Assembly: GCF_001295845.1 (NCBI RefSeq)
Contig: NZ_LJIC01000017.1
Coordinates: 1-64,000 of the forward strand
Direction of reading: 5' to 3'
DNA length: 64,000 nt
From: Rhodopseudomonas sp. AAP120
GTDB taxonomy: Bacteria; Pseudomonadota; Alphaproteobacteria; Rhizobiales; Xanthobacteraceae
Positions 8,568 through 17,879 of this stretch are shown here, one piece after another; position 1 is the stretch's first letter, and each line of letters opens with the position of its first letter. Below the pieces are notes generated by a model. It made no database searches. It had not been told where the DNA came from and was given only the letters and a program-made list of their open reading frames with translations. The translations under genes were made by a program, and so were the position numbers.

Positions 8568-10495
8568 TGGACTACGCCGGCCGCGCCGCGGCAGCCGACA
8601 CCTTCCCCAAGCTGCTGCGGCTCAATGCGCGCGAATTCGGCAGCGCCATTGCGTTGCGCGAGAAGGATCTCGGGCTGTGGCGCGAGTTCACATGGGCGGA
8701 CTATCAGGCCCGCGTGCATGATTTCGCGCTCGGCATGATCGAACTCGGCCTCGGCAAAGGCGACGTCATCGGCATCATCGGCGACAACCGCCCCGACTGG
8801 GTGGCGGCCGAGATCGCCGCCCACGCGATCGGCGCGCTGAGCCTCGGGCTCTATCGCGACGTGCTCGACGAGGAAGCCGCGTATCTGCTGACTTACGGCG
8901 AGGCCCGGCTGGTATTCGCCGAGGACGAGGAGCAGGTCGATAAATTGCTGGCGCTCGCCGAGCGCGTGCCGAACCTGCAGCACATCGTCTATTCCGACCC
9001 GCGCGGGATGCGCAAATACGACGACCCGCGTCTGTTACCGGCCGACACGCTGGCCGCAATGGGGCGCGCCCGCGCGGCGCGCGAAGCCGGGCTGTACGAT
9101 CGCCTCGTCGATGCGACGCGCGGCGAAGACGTCGCGATCCTGTGCACCACGTCGGGCACCACCTCGCATCCCAAGCTGGCGATGCTGGCGGCCGGCCGTG
9201 TGCTGAAACATTGCGCCACTTACTTGTCGTTCGATCCCAAGGGGCCGGACGACGAATACGTCTCGGTGCTGCCGCTGCCGTGGATCATGGAGCAGGTCTA
9301 CGCGCTGGGAAAAGGGCTGCTGTGCCGGATGAAGGTCAACTTCGTCGAAGAGCCCGACACGCTGATGAACGATTTTCGCGAGATCGCGCCGACCTTCGTG
9401 CTGTTCGCGCCGCGGGTGTGGGAAGGCATTGCGGCCGACGTGCGCGCGCGGGTGATGGACGCGTCGCCGCTGAAGCAGCGGCTGTACGACACCGGCATGA
9501 AAGCAGGCCTCGCCGCGCTCGAGCAGGGCAAGCATTCGGCCTTCGCCGACGCCGTGCTGTTCCGCGCGCTGCGCGACCGGCTCGGCTTCACGCGGCTGCG
9601 CTCGGCCGCGACCGGCGGCTCCGCACTCGGCCCGGACACCTTCCGATTCTTCCGCGCCATGGGCGTGCCGCTGCGCACGCTGTACGGCCAAACCGAACTG
9701 CTCGGCGCCTACACGCTGCACCAACCGGACGCCGTCGATCCGGATACGACCGGCGTGCCGATGGGCCAGGAAATCGAGATCAAGGTGCTGAACCCCGACG
9801 TGCAGGGCATCGGCGAAATCGTGGTGCGCCACCCCAACATGTATCTCGGTTACTACAAGAACGAGGAAGCCTCCGCCGCCGACATGAAGGACGGCTGGAT
9901 GCACTCCGGCGACGCCGGCTATTTCAACGCCGCCGGCCAGCTCGTGGTGATCGACCGCATCAAGGACCTCGCCGAGCTGTCGCACGGCGAGCGGTTCTCG
10001 CCGCAATATATCGAGAACAAACTGAAATTTTCGCCCTACGTCGCCGAGGCCGTCGTGCTCGGCGCCGGCCGCGACCACCTCGCCGCGATGATCTGCATCC
10101 GCTATTCGATCATCTCCAAATGGGCCGAGAAGAAGCGCATCGCCTTCACCACCTATTCGGACCTGTCGTCGCGCCCGGAGGTCTACGAGCTGCTGCGCGG
10201 CGAAGTCGAAACGGTGAATTCGACCCTGCCCCCGGCCCAGCGCATCAGCCGCTTCCTGTTGCTCTACAAGGAACTCGACGCCGACGACGGCGAACTCACC
10301 CGCACCCGCAAGGTGCGCCGCTCGGTGATCAACGACAAATACGCCGACATCATCGACGGCATCTACGGCGGCAAGGCCGACATCCCGGTCGATACGACGA
10401 TCAAGTTTCAGGACGGGACCACGCAGCGGATCCGGACGACGTTGAAGGTCGTGGATCTGGGCAGCGGCGCTACGCATGCGGAGGCGGCGGAATGA
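8564..10495 (+). CDS. AMP-dependent long-chain acyl-CoA synthetase
   Basis: A 643-residue ligase of the ANL superfamily that would activate a carboxylic acid to its CoA thioester with ATP. Visible motifs are the P-loop TTSGTTSHPK (about residue 192), the A5-type LYGQTELLG, GWMHSGDAGYF, and the hinge IDRIKDLAELSHGE with SPQYIENKL. The C-terminal LTRTRKVRRS is typical of long-chain synthetases rather than acetyl- or benzoyl-CoA ligases. It is embedded between LivG and LivH of the same importer, which suggests that the imported acid is thioesterified on entry. Substrate unknown. Confidence 0.9.
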   Translation: MMDYAGRAAAADTFPKLLRLNAREFGSAIALREKDLGLWREFTWADYQARVHDFALGMIELGLGKGDVIGIIGDNRPDWVAAEIAAHAIGALSLGLYRDVLDEEAAYLLTYGEARLVFAEDEEQVDKLLALAERVPNLQHIVYSDPRGMRKYDDPRLLPADTLAAMGRARAAREAGLYDRLVDATRGEDVAILCTTSGTTSHPKLAMLAAGRVLKHCATYLSFDPKGPDDEYVSVLPLPWIMEQVYALGKGLLCRMKVNFVEEPDTLMNDFREIAPTFVLFAPRVWEGIAADVRARVMDASPLKQRLYDTGMKAGLAALEQGKHSAFADAVLFRALRDRLGFTRLRSAATGGSALGPDTFRFFRAMGVPLRTLYGQTELLGAYTLHQPDAVDPDTTGVPMGQEIEIKVLNPDVQGIGEIVVRHPNMYLGYYKNEEASAADMKDGWMHSGDAGYFNAAGQLVVIDRIKDLAELSHGERFSPQYIENKLKFSPYVAEAVVLGAGRDHLAAMICIRYSIISKWAEKKRIAFTTYSDLSSRPEVYELLRGEVETVNSTLPPAQRISRFLLLYKELDADDGELTRTRKVRRSVINDKYADIIDGIYGGKADIPVDTTIKFQDGTTQRIRTTLKVVDLGSGATHAEAAE

Positions 10496-10552
10496 GCTAT
10501 TCGCTTGGCTTCAAGCATCATTGGCATTCAGCAAAGCTTGGCCGCGTTGAAG

Positions 10553-10614
10553 CGCCCCCTCACCCGGATCATCGCGTCGCGATGATCCGACCTCTCCCCG
10601 CACGCGGGGAGAGG
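10553..10614 (+). repeat. Palindromic repeat, family A, copy 2
   Basis: CGCCCCCTCACC is followed by a perfect palindrome CGGATCATCGCG-T-CGCGATGATCCG and then by CCTCTCCCCGC-AC-GCGGGGAGAGG. It has the same two-hairpin plan as the copy at 37, with a different but compensated first stem. It lies 57 bases after the acyl-CoA synthetase stop. Confidence 0.92.
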
Positions 10615-10664
10615 TGCACGGTGCGCGCGGCGATGTCGAAGCAGACAAGCGAGCGGCACCCTAA

Positions 10665-10721
10665 CCTCTCCCCGCTTGCGGGGAGAGGTCGGATCGCGTC
10701 AGCGATCCGGGTGAGGGGGCG
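10665..10721 (-). repeat. Palindromic repeat, family A, copy 3 (inverted)
   Basis: The same unit in opposite orientation: CCTCTCCCCGCttGCGGGGAGAGG, then CGGATCGCgtcaGCGATCCG, then GGTGAGGGGGCG. Together with the copy at 11072 it brackets the small nuclease-fold gene as an inverted pair. The last codons of that gene (EAPPHPDR) lie in this repeat. Confidence 0.92.
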
Positions 10722-11064
10722 CCTCCCCGAGCACAGCGGCAAGACTTTCAAGAACGCCTTCGATGTTCCGCAGAACGTCGTCGTTCCAATACCGCAAAAC
10801 GCAATAGTTGTGCTCACGCAGCCATTGATCGCGAACCGCATCGGGGAGGCTGTCGGCGTGCTGTCCGCCGTCGACCTCAACAATCAGGCGGCGCTCCCGG
10901 CACAGAAAGTCCACCGTGTAGGGGCCGATCGGCTCCTGCCGCACGAACTTGAAGCCGAGCAAGGATCGCGACCGCAGTCGCTGCCACAACTCGTTCTCAG
11001 CCTCTGTCGCGTTTCGTCGCAACCGACGGGCTCGATCTGTCTGCTTCTCTCTGGCTTCGCGCAT
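10699..11064 (-). CDS. DUF559 domain protein (Vsr-like nuclease fold), repeat-flanked
   Basis: A 121-residue protein of the DUF559 family, related to the very-short-patch-repair and PD-(D/E)XK nuclease fold. Recognisable parts are RRNATEAENELWQRLRS, LGFKFVRQEPIGPYTVDF and LIVEVDGGQH, which contain the acidic residues of the fold. The ATG at 11064 is taken; an in-frame ATG six codons upstream would begin inside the repeat region. The gene runs against the surrounding importer operon and its 3' end is built from repeat sequence. The function of such stand-alone proteins is not established. Confidence 0.88.
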   Translation of the reverse strand: MREAREKQTDRARRLRRNATEAENELWQRLRSRSLLGFKFVRQEPIGPYTVDFLCRERRLIVEVDGGQHADSLPDAVRDQWLREHNYCVLRYWNDDVLRNIEGVLESLAAVLGEAPPHPDR

Positions 11065-11071
11065 GTCGAGA

Positions 11072-11123
11072 CGCCCCCTCACCCGGCGCTACGCGCCGAC
11101 CTCTCCCCGCACGCGGGGAGAGG
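11072..11123 (+). repeat. Palindromic repeat, family A, copy 4
   Basis: CGCCCCCTCACC is followed by the shorter first hairpin CGGCGCTACGCGCCG and the standard CCTCTCCCCGCacGCGGGGAGAGG. It begins 8 bases upstream of the nuclease-fold gene and ends 21 bases before the ATG of the second livH. The preceding TGTCGAGA matches copy 1. Confidence 0.92.
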
Positions 11124-11144
11124 TTATCACGTCGTGGCCGCCAC

Positions 11145-12038
11145 ATGAACTCGCATCTCCTGATCCAGCTCCTCGTCAACGGTCTCGTCGTCGGCACGCT
11201 GTATGGCGTCGTCGCGATGAGTTTCGTGCTGATCTACAAGGCGACGCAGGTCGTCAATTTTGCGCAGGGCGAATTGTTGCTAATCGGCGCCTGGGTCTGC
11301 TGGGCGCTGCTCGCCAAATACCAAATCCCGTTCTATCTGGGCATGCCGATCACACTCGTCTTCATGTTCATCTTCGGCATCGCGATCCAGATCGTGGTGC
11401 TGCGGCCGATGATCGGTGAGCCAATCATTTCGGTGATCATGGTGACGATCGCGCTGTCGACCGTGTTTCAGGCGGCGCTGAAGTGGATCTTCGGCGTCAA
11501 CCCGCAGCCGTTCCCGCAGATTTTCACCACCCAATCGGTGTCGTTCGCCGGCTTCCAGCTGCAGACCGTCTATGTGATGAGCCTCGTCGTGTCGGTGGCG
11601 ATGATGATCGGCATGGCATGGTTCTTCAAAGTGTCGAAATACGGCTTGGCGATGCGCGCCACCGCGTTCAACCAGCAGGTGGCGCAGTCGCTCGGGATTT
11701 CGGTGAAGAGCGTGTTCGCGATGGCCTGGGCGATCTCCGCCACCGTCTCAGCGGTCGCCGGCGTGGTCGTCGCCGTGGTCAACGGCGTGTCGTCCGGGCT
11801 ATCGGCCTACGGCATCAAGGTGTTTCCGGCGGCGATCCTCGGCGGCCTCGATTCGATCGGCGGCGCCGTGCTCGGCGGCATCATCATCGGCCTTCTCGAA
11901 AACATCGCCCAGTATGTCGACAGCGAATATCTGCACTGGGGCAATCTCTACGAAATCGCGCCGTTCTACGTGCTGATCATCATCCTGATGATCAAGCCCT
12001 ACGGCCTGTTCGGCACCAAGGACATCGAGCGGATCTAG
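11145..12038 (+). CDS. livH: Branched-chain amino acid-type ABC permease, LivH family (second system)
   Basis: A 297-residue hydrophobic LivH-type permease (opening LLVNGLVVGTLYGVVAMSFVLIYKATQVVNFAQGE, a hallmark of the family, split here by helix 1 and 2; C-terminal IILMIKPYGLFG). The ATG at 11145 is only 21 bases from a palindromic repeat and has no clear Shine-Dalgarno sequence. The gene belongs to the operon that starts with livG at 7743 and is separated from it by the repeat-nuclease insertion. Confidence 0.94.
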   Translation: MNSHLLIQLLVNGLVVGTLYGVVAMSFVLIYKATQVVNFAQGELLLIGAWVCWALLAKYQIPFYLGMPITLVFMFIFGIAIQIVVLRPMIGEPIISVIMVTIALSTVFQAALKWIFGVNPQPFPQIFTTQSVSFAGFQLQTVYVMSLVVSVAMMIGMAWFFKVSKYGLAMRATAFNQQVAQSLGISVKSVFAMAWAISATVSAVAGVVVAVVNGVSSGLSAYGIKVFPAAILGGLDSIGGAVLGGIIIGLLENIAQYVDSEYLHWGNLYEIAPFYVLIIILMIKPYGLFGTKDIERI

Positions 12039-12084
12039 GCATGATCGCGGAAAAGTGGACACCGGTTTTCCGGAACGATCATGC
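12039..12084. repeat. Palindromic intergenic element, family B
   Basis: The first base after the livH stop begins an imperfect palindrome: GCATGATCgcGGAAAAgTGG on the left and CCGGTTTTCCggaaCGATCATGC on the right. This resembles the GCATGATC...GGAAAA...GATCATGC element that is abundant in Bradyrhizobium-type genomes (from memory). It could act as a weak terminator or mRNA-stabilising stem between livH and livM. Confidence 0.8.
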
Positions 12085-12143
12085 CCAACGAGAGAAATGG
12101 CGCATGACGATGACTTCACCCCAGAAAGAGTGTCGATAGCGCC

Positions 12144-13217
12144 ATGGCGAATGCTTCTTTGATTCCGGCCGGCGATTTCCGCTCGTCCTACGCCGCCGAC
12201 ACCACGATCTTCCCGACCAGGACCAGCCGCAATATGGCGATCCTCGGAGTGGTGCTGATCGCTTTCGCGCCGCTGGTGCTGTCGGGCTACTGGCTCAGCA
12301 TCCTGATCCAGATCGGCATCTTCGGCATTGCGGCGCTCGGGCTGAACATCCTGGTGGGCTTCACCGGCCAGATCTCGATCGGCCATGCCGCCTTCTTCCT
12401 ACTCGGCGCCTACACCTCGGCCTATCTCAACAACAACCTGCCGATCCCGGTGTTCTTCACCATCCCGCTCGCCGGCGTAGTGGCGGCGCTGGTCGGGCTG
12501 GTGTTCGGCCTGCCGGCGGCGCGGCTGAAAGGTCTGTACCTGGTCATTGCCACGCTGGCGGCGCAATATATCCTGATCGACTTTTTCTCGCGCGCCGAGT
12601 GGTTCTCCGGTGGCTCGGTGCCGGCGTCGGCCAATCCGTTCTCGCTGTTCGGCTGGGTGCTGCGCGGCGACAAGCAATATTTCTACGTCGTGCTGGCCTA
12701 TCTGCTGGTCAGCTACATCCTGGTCACCAACCTGATGCGCACCCGCGACGGCCGCGCGCTGGTGGCGGTGCGGGACCATTATCTCTCGGCCGAGATCATG
12801 GGCATCAACCTCACCAAATATCGCACGCTGTCGTTCGGCCTCGCGGCGTTCTTCGCAGGCATCGCCGGCGCGCTGTACGCGCACTACCAGCTCGTCGTCT
12901 CCAACGAGGGCTTCGGCATCGAGCGCTCGATCCTGTTTCTGGCGATGATCATCATCGGCGGCATCGGCTCGATCTCGGGCACGCTGATGGGCACCGCCTT
13001 CGTGGTGCTGCTGCCGGAGGCGATGGAGTGGATCAGCATGGAGCTGAAGGGCAGCGCGATCGACCGCGCGCTGCTGCTCAACAACAACCTCACCTTCCTG
13101 CGCGAGATCGCAATCGGCCTGATCATCATCGCCTTTTTGGTGTTCGAGCCGGACGGCCTCGCGCACCGCTGGCGGCAGATCAAGGCCTATTGGAAACTCT
13201 ACCCGTTCTCGCATTGA
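12144..13217 (+). CDS. livM: Branched-chain amino acid-type ABC permease, LivM family (second system)
   Basis: A 357-residue LivM permease of normal length, with the family motifs ALGLNILVGFTGQISIGHAA, GLYLVIATLAAQYI and AVRDHYLSAEIMGI before the last helices. Unlike the first system's LivM it has no C-terminal extension. The ATG at 12144 lies 105 bases after livH, past a palindromic element. It is followed by a 56-base gap and the binding-protein gene. Confidence 0.94.
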   Translation: MANASLIPAGDFRSSYAADTTIFPTRTSRNMAILGVVLIAFAPLVLSGYWLSILIQIGIFGIAALGLNILVGFTGQISIGHAAFFLLGAYTSAYLNNNLPIPVFFTIPLAGVVAALVGLVFGLPAARLKGLYLVIATLAAQYILIDFFSRAEWFSGGSVPASANPFSLFGWVLRGDKQYFYVVLAYLLVSYILVTNLMRTRDGRALVAVRDHYLSAEIMGINLTKYRTLSFGLAAFFAGIAGALYAHYQLVVSNEGFGIERSILFLAMIIIGGIGSISGTLMGTAFVVLLPEAMEWISMELKGSAIDRALLLNNNLTFLREIAIGLIIIAFLVFEPDGLAHRWRQIKAYWKLYPFSH

Positions 13218-13273
13218 GCGGGCCGACGAGGGACGCAACGACTTCAATAACAAGACACTGGAGGAGAACACCG

Positions 13274-14554
13274 ATGACGATGAAATCCCTTCTGAGCACG
13301 GCCGCGATAGCGCTGGTGATCGCCGGTGCGTCGGCAACCGCGCAGGCGCAGATCGCGATCGGCCACCTCGCCGATTACTCCGGCGGCACGTCCGACGTCG
13401 GCACGCCCTACGGCCAAGCCGTTGCCGACACCTTCGCCTACGTCAACAAAAACGGCGGCGTCGCTGGCAAACAGCTCAACGTCGACACCAACGACTACGG
13501 CTATCAGGTGCCGCGCGCGATCGCGCTGTACAAGAAGTGGTCGGGCGGCGACAAGGTCGCGGCGATCATGGGCTGGGGCACCGCCGACACCGAAGCGCTG
13601 ACCGGCTTCCTCGCCAACGACAAGATCCCCGATCTGTCCGGCTCCTACGCGGCAGCGCTGACCGATCCGGAAGGCACCAGCGGCAAGGCCAAGCCGGCGC
13701 CGTACAACTTCTTCTACGGCCCGTCCTATTCCGACGCGCTGCGCGCCGAGCTGATGTGGGCGGCGGAAGACTGGAAGGCCAAGGGCAAGCCCGGCGCGCC
13801 GAAATTCGTCCACATGGGCGCCAACCATCCTTATCCCAACGCGCCCAAGGCCGCTGGCGAGGCCATGGCCAAGGAGCTCGGCTTCGAGGTGCTGCCGCCG
13901 CTGGTGTTCGCGCTGGCGCCGGGCGACTACTCGGCGCAGTGCCTGTCGCTGAAGAGCTCGGGCGCCAACTACGCGTATCTCGGCAACACCGCGGCGTCGA
14001 ACATCTCGGTGATGAAGGCCTGCAAGGCGGCCGGCGTCGACGTGCAGTTCATGAGCAACGTCTGGGGCATGGACGAGAACGCCGCCAAGACCGCCGGCGA
14101 CGCCGCCGACGGCGTGATCTTCCCGCTGCGCACCGCGGTCGCCTGGGGTGGCAGCGCGCCCGGCATGAAGATCGTCGAGGAAGTCTCGAAAGCGTCCGAT
14201 CCGTCCGGCAACGTCTATCGCCCGGTGCATTACGTCGCCGCGGTGTGCTCGGCGCTGTACATGAAGGAAGCGATCGAATGGGCCGCCAAGAACGGCGGCG
14301 CCACCGGCGAGAACGTCCGCAAGGGCTTCTACCAGAAGAAGGACTGGGTGCCGGCCGGCATGGACGGCGTCTGCAATCCGTCGACCTGGACCGACAAGGA
14401 CCACCGCGGCACCACCAAGGTCGACCTGTATCGCGCCAAAGTCTCCGGCGCGACCGACGGCGACCTCAAGGACCTGATCGCCAAGGGCACCATCAAGCTC
14501 GAAAAGGTCAAGACGGTGGATCTGCCGCGCAAGCCGGAATGGCTGGGCTGGTAG
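13274..14554 (+). CDS. ABC transporter periplasmic substrate-binding protein, LivK-like
   Basis: A 426-residue binding protein of the Peripla_BP_6 type. A signal peptide with cleavage after about residue 25 (TATAQA/Q) precedes the mature start IAIGHLADYSGG. The ATG at 13274 follows GGAGGAGAA at ideal spacing, the strongest ribosome-binding site in the operon, as expected for the abundant binding subunit; the same open frame extends upstream into livM without support. Three cysteines in the mature part may form disulfides. The ligand is not predictable from sequence alone; related proteins of Rhodopseudomonas bind amino acids, aromatic acids or fatty acids. Confidence 0.93.
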   Translation: MTMKSLLSTAAIALVIAGASATAQAQIAIGHLADYSGGTSDVGTPYGQAVADTFAYVNKNGGVAGKQLNVDTNDYGYQVPRAIALYKKWSGGDKVAAIMGWGTADTEALTGFLANDKIPDLSGSYAAALTDPEGTSGKAKPAPYNFFYGPSYSDALRAELMWAAEDWKAKGKPGAPKFVHMGANHPYPNAPKAAGEAMAKELGFEVLPPLVFALAPGDYSAQCLSLKSSGANYAYLGNTAASNISVMKACKAAGVDVQFMSNVWGMDENAAKTAGDAADGVIFPLRTAVAWGGSAPGMKIVEEVSKASDPSGNVYRPVHYVAAVCSALYMKEAIEWAAKNGGATGENVRKGFYQKKDWVPAGMDGVCNPSTWTDKDHRGTTKVDLYRAKVSGATDGDLKDLIAKGTIKLEKVKTVDLPRKPEWLGW

Positions 14555-14647
14555 CTGACGGCGCGGCAGCGGCTCGCGCCGCAGCTCTGCAACTCTAGGA
14601 AATGTGCGCCGCGTCTGATTTGAGCCGCGGCGCCTCAACACAAACAA

Positions 14648-14751
14648 CCGTCATCCCCCGCGAAAGCGGGGGACCCAGTATGCCGCAGCGTCAACGTTGA
14701 AGAACGAACGCTCTGCAATACTGGGTCGCCCGCTTTCGCGGGCGATGACGG
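14648..14751. repeat. Large inverted repeat, family C
   Basis: Two 34-base arms, 14648-14681 and 14718-14751, are inverted copies with very few mismatches. Each contains its own small hairpin (CCCGCGAAAGCGGG) followed by GACCCAGTAT. The whole can fold as one long stem around a 36-base centre. It fills the gap between the binding-protein gene and livF. The CCCGCGAAAGCGGG-GACCCAGTA motif looks like a dispersed repeat of this bacterial group (from memory). Confidence 0.88.
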
Positions 14752-14798
14752 GAGAAGATGGGGCGACGCTCTGCCTCACGTCAGCGCTAGGACCGACC

Positions 14799-15638
<840 letters not shown>

Positions 15639-15680
15639 CGGCGCCACGCCGCGGGACGCCGAGACGCGGCTGATCGCGCG

Positions 15681-16658
15681 CTATCCTCCACCGGCGCGCG
15701 TCGCGAGATATTTCTCGATATCCTCGATCAGCAGCGCCGTGGTCTGCGGCTGCACGAGCCGTTGCTTGATACGCTCGACCAGCGCACCGCGCCTGCCATT
15801 CGTCAAGGTCTCGGATACCGCGCCGAGCACCGCATCCGGCTCGCACGACGCCACATAGCTGATGTCGTCGCCGAGCAATTCGCGCGACCATGGATGATCG
15901 CGCAGTACAAGAGGCGCCCCGGCGAGGCCAGCCTCGATCGCCGAATGCCCGGGAAAATCCTCGCCGAGTTCGAGATATACCGAACAGCTCTGCATCGCCG
16001 AACGGATGATGTCGGAGCCGGGCTGCAGATACGGCAGGAAACGAACCTTGTCGGACGCCGCTGCCTTGCATTTCGCGTAGTAAGCCCGGTCGCGATAGCC
16101 GCCGATGAAGATCAGCGGCACGTCGAGATCGTGCAGCGCCTCGATCGCCTGCAGCTGCTGCTTGGCCTCGTCGAGCACCCCGACCCAGAGCACGAAGCGG
16201 CCGACGCCGTAGGCGGAGCGAAACAGATCGTCCGGCACCGGTCGAGCGAACGCGGCGCTGATGCCCGGCGGCACCACCACGATCTTGTCGTGCGCGACGT
16301 GGAACAGGCTCTTGCACAGTTCGGCTTCGGCCTCCGTGCGCAGCACGATCACATCCGCCAGATCGAAATGTTCCTGCACAACGGGCAGCGATCCGGCCGA
16401 CGGATTGAAGAAGTTGTAGTTCGGAATCAGAATGATCGGCTTGCCCTGCTCCCGTACATTGCGCAGCAGGATCTGCCCGCCGCCGACCGCTGAGAAATGC
16501 ACGATGGCGTCGTAGTATCGCAACGGTCGCGACGCATGACCGTAAAAATCGGCGCGTACGCCGTTCTCGTTCATGTACTCGGCGAGTTGCAGAAACTCGG
16601 TCTCGCCTCCACCCGGAGCCAGGAAGGCATGATGATAGGTGGTCAACAATAACCGCAT
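15681..16658 (-). CDS. Glycosyltransferase, GT4-like (GGGE paralogue 1)
   Basis: A 325-residue cytoplasmic transferase with a GT-B fold layout. The N-terminus MRLLLTTYHHAFLAPGGGE has the nucleotide-sugar enzyme glycine-rich loop, and the C-terminal half has FVLWVGVLDEAKQQLQAI and an acidic HSAIEAGLAGAPLV segment in place of the usual EGFGL motif. It is clearly related to the products at 26148 and 50665. The ATG at 16658 (after GGAATGAACAG) is preferred over an upstream in-frame start. It marks the left edge of the glycan region. Confidence 0.85.
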   Translation of the reverse strand: MRLLLTTYHHAFLAPGGGETEFLQLAEYMNENGVRADFYGHASRPLRYYDAIVHFSAVGGGQILLRNVREQGKPIILIPNYNFFNPSAGSLPVVQEHFDLADVIVLRTEAEAELCKSLFHVAHDKIVVVPPGISAAFARPVPDDLFRSAYGVGRFVLWVGVLDEAKQQLQAIEALHDLDVPLIFIGGYRDRAYYAKCKAAASDKVRFLPYLQPGSDIIRSAMQSCSVYLELGEDFPGHSAIEAGLAGAPLVLRDHPWSRELLGDDISYVASCEPDAVLGAVSETLTNGRRGALVERIKQRLVQPQTTALLIEDIEKYLATRAGGG

Positions 16659-16915
16659 CTGTTCATTCCGTTGCTGCGCGTGGAGGTTAGCCAGCTTTCC
16701 GGCCCACTGCCAAGAGACCGATTGACGATATATGGCAAAAAAGCCTAAGAGTTGCTGCGACTTCAACCTCATCGTCGGCGGCTCGGGCTTGCCCCGTATC
16801 CGGTGTTGGGTAGCCCGTGAGTTTCGCTGTCGTCTCCGAGCGCTGCCGGCTCCGGGATCTCCGACGCCGACAAGCGGGTTCTTCGGCGAGTGACGGCGTA
16901 CGAACCGGACGGAAC

Positions 16916-17797
16916 ATGGCGAAACCTAAATACAAGGGTATCATCCTGGCCGGGGGACGGGGAACGCGGCTGTTTCCGGCAACAATCTCGATCAGCAAGC
17001 AGCTCATCCCGCTGTACGACAAGCCGATGGTTTACTATCCGTTATCGACGCTGATGCTGGCGGGCATCCGCGAGGTGATGATCATCTCGACGCCGAGCGC
17101 GCTGCCGCTGTACCAGGAATTGCTCGGCGACGGTCATCAGATCGGCATGGAATTCGAGTATGCGGTGCAGGCCGAAGCGCGCGGCCTCGCCGAGGCTTTC
17201 ATCATCGGCGAAAAATTCATCGGCCGTGCCAATGCGGCGCTGGCGCTCGGCGACAACGTGTTCCACGGCTCGGGCGTCGGCGACGGCATCCGCAAGGCCG
17301 CGGCCCGCGAGCGCGGAGCATCGGTATTTGCATATTGGGTGCACGATCCAGAGCGCTACGGCGTGGTCGAGTTCGACGACGACGGCAAGTCGATCTCGAT
17401 CGAGGAGAAGCCCGAGAAACCCAAGAGCAACTACGCCGTCACTGGGCTGTACTTTTATGACAACGATGTGGTCGAGATCGCCAAGGGCGTGAGACCGTCG
17501 GAACGTGGCGAGCTCGAAATCACCGCGGTCAACAACATCTATCTCGCCAATGGCGCGCTGAACGTCGAAAAGCTCGGCCGCGGCGATGCCTGGCTCGACA
17601 CCGGGACTCACGACACGCTGCTCGAGGCGAGCCACTTCGTCCAGACCATCGAGAAGCGGCAGGGCCAGAAGATCGCCTGCATCGAGGAGATCGCCTGGCG
17701 GATGGGCTTCATCGACGATGAAGAATTGGAGCAATTGGCGCATCCGCTGATCGCCAGCGGCTACGGCAAATACATTCTGAATCTGCTCCGGCATTGA
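16916..17797 (+). CDS. rmlA: Glucose-1-phosphate thymidylyltransferase
   Basis: This 293-residue enzyme makes dTDP-glucose from glucose-1-phosphate and dTTP, the first step of dTDP-L-rhamnose synthesis. The nucleotide-binding signature [14 protein letters not shown] is followed by [20 protein letters not shown] and later by the GDNVFHG and [11 protein letters not shown] motifs typical of RmlA. The start at 16916 follows GGAAC. The other rml genes are at 27169 (rmlD), 28084 (rmlB) and 38755 (rmlC), so the pathway is complete but scattered. Confidence 0.96.
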   Translation: MAKPKYKGIILAGGRGTRLFPATISISKQLIPLYDKPMVYYPLSTLMLAGIREVMIISTPSALPLYQELLGDGHQIGMEFEYAVQAEARGLAEAFIIGEKFIGRANAALALGDNVFHGSGVGDGIRKAAARERGASVFAYWVHDPERYGVVEFDDDGKSISIEEKPEKPKSNYAVTGLYFYDNDVVEIAKGVRPSERGELEITAVNNIYLANGALNVEKLGRGDAWLDTGTHDTLLEASHFVQTIEKRQGQKIACIEEIAWRMGFIDDEELEQLAHPLIASGYGKYILNLLRH

Positions 17798-17879
17798 GAG
17801 CGGCCAGCGCTCGCCCGCAGTTCCGCGACGATCCATGCCGCAGACTCACAGGCGCGCGTCCTTGCCCATGCCCGTCACC

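Noticed and set aside
10553-10721. Two nearby palindromic copies as a CRISPR array
   Set aside because: The copies are inverted relative to each other, differ in their first stem, and there is no regular spacer series or cas gene.
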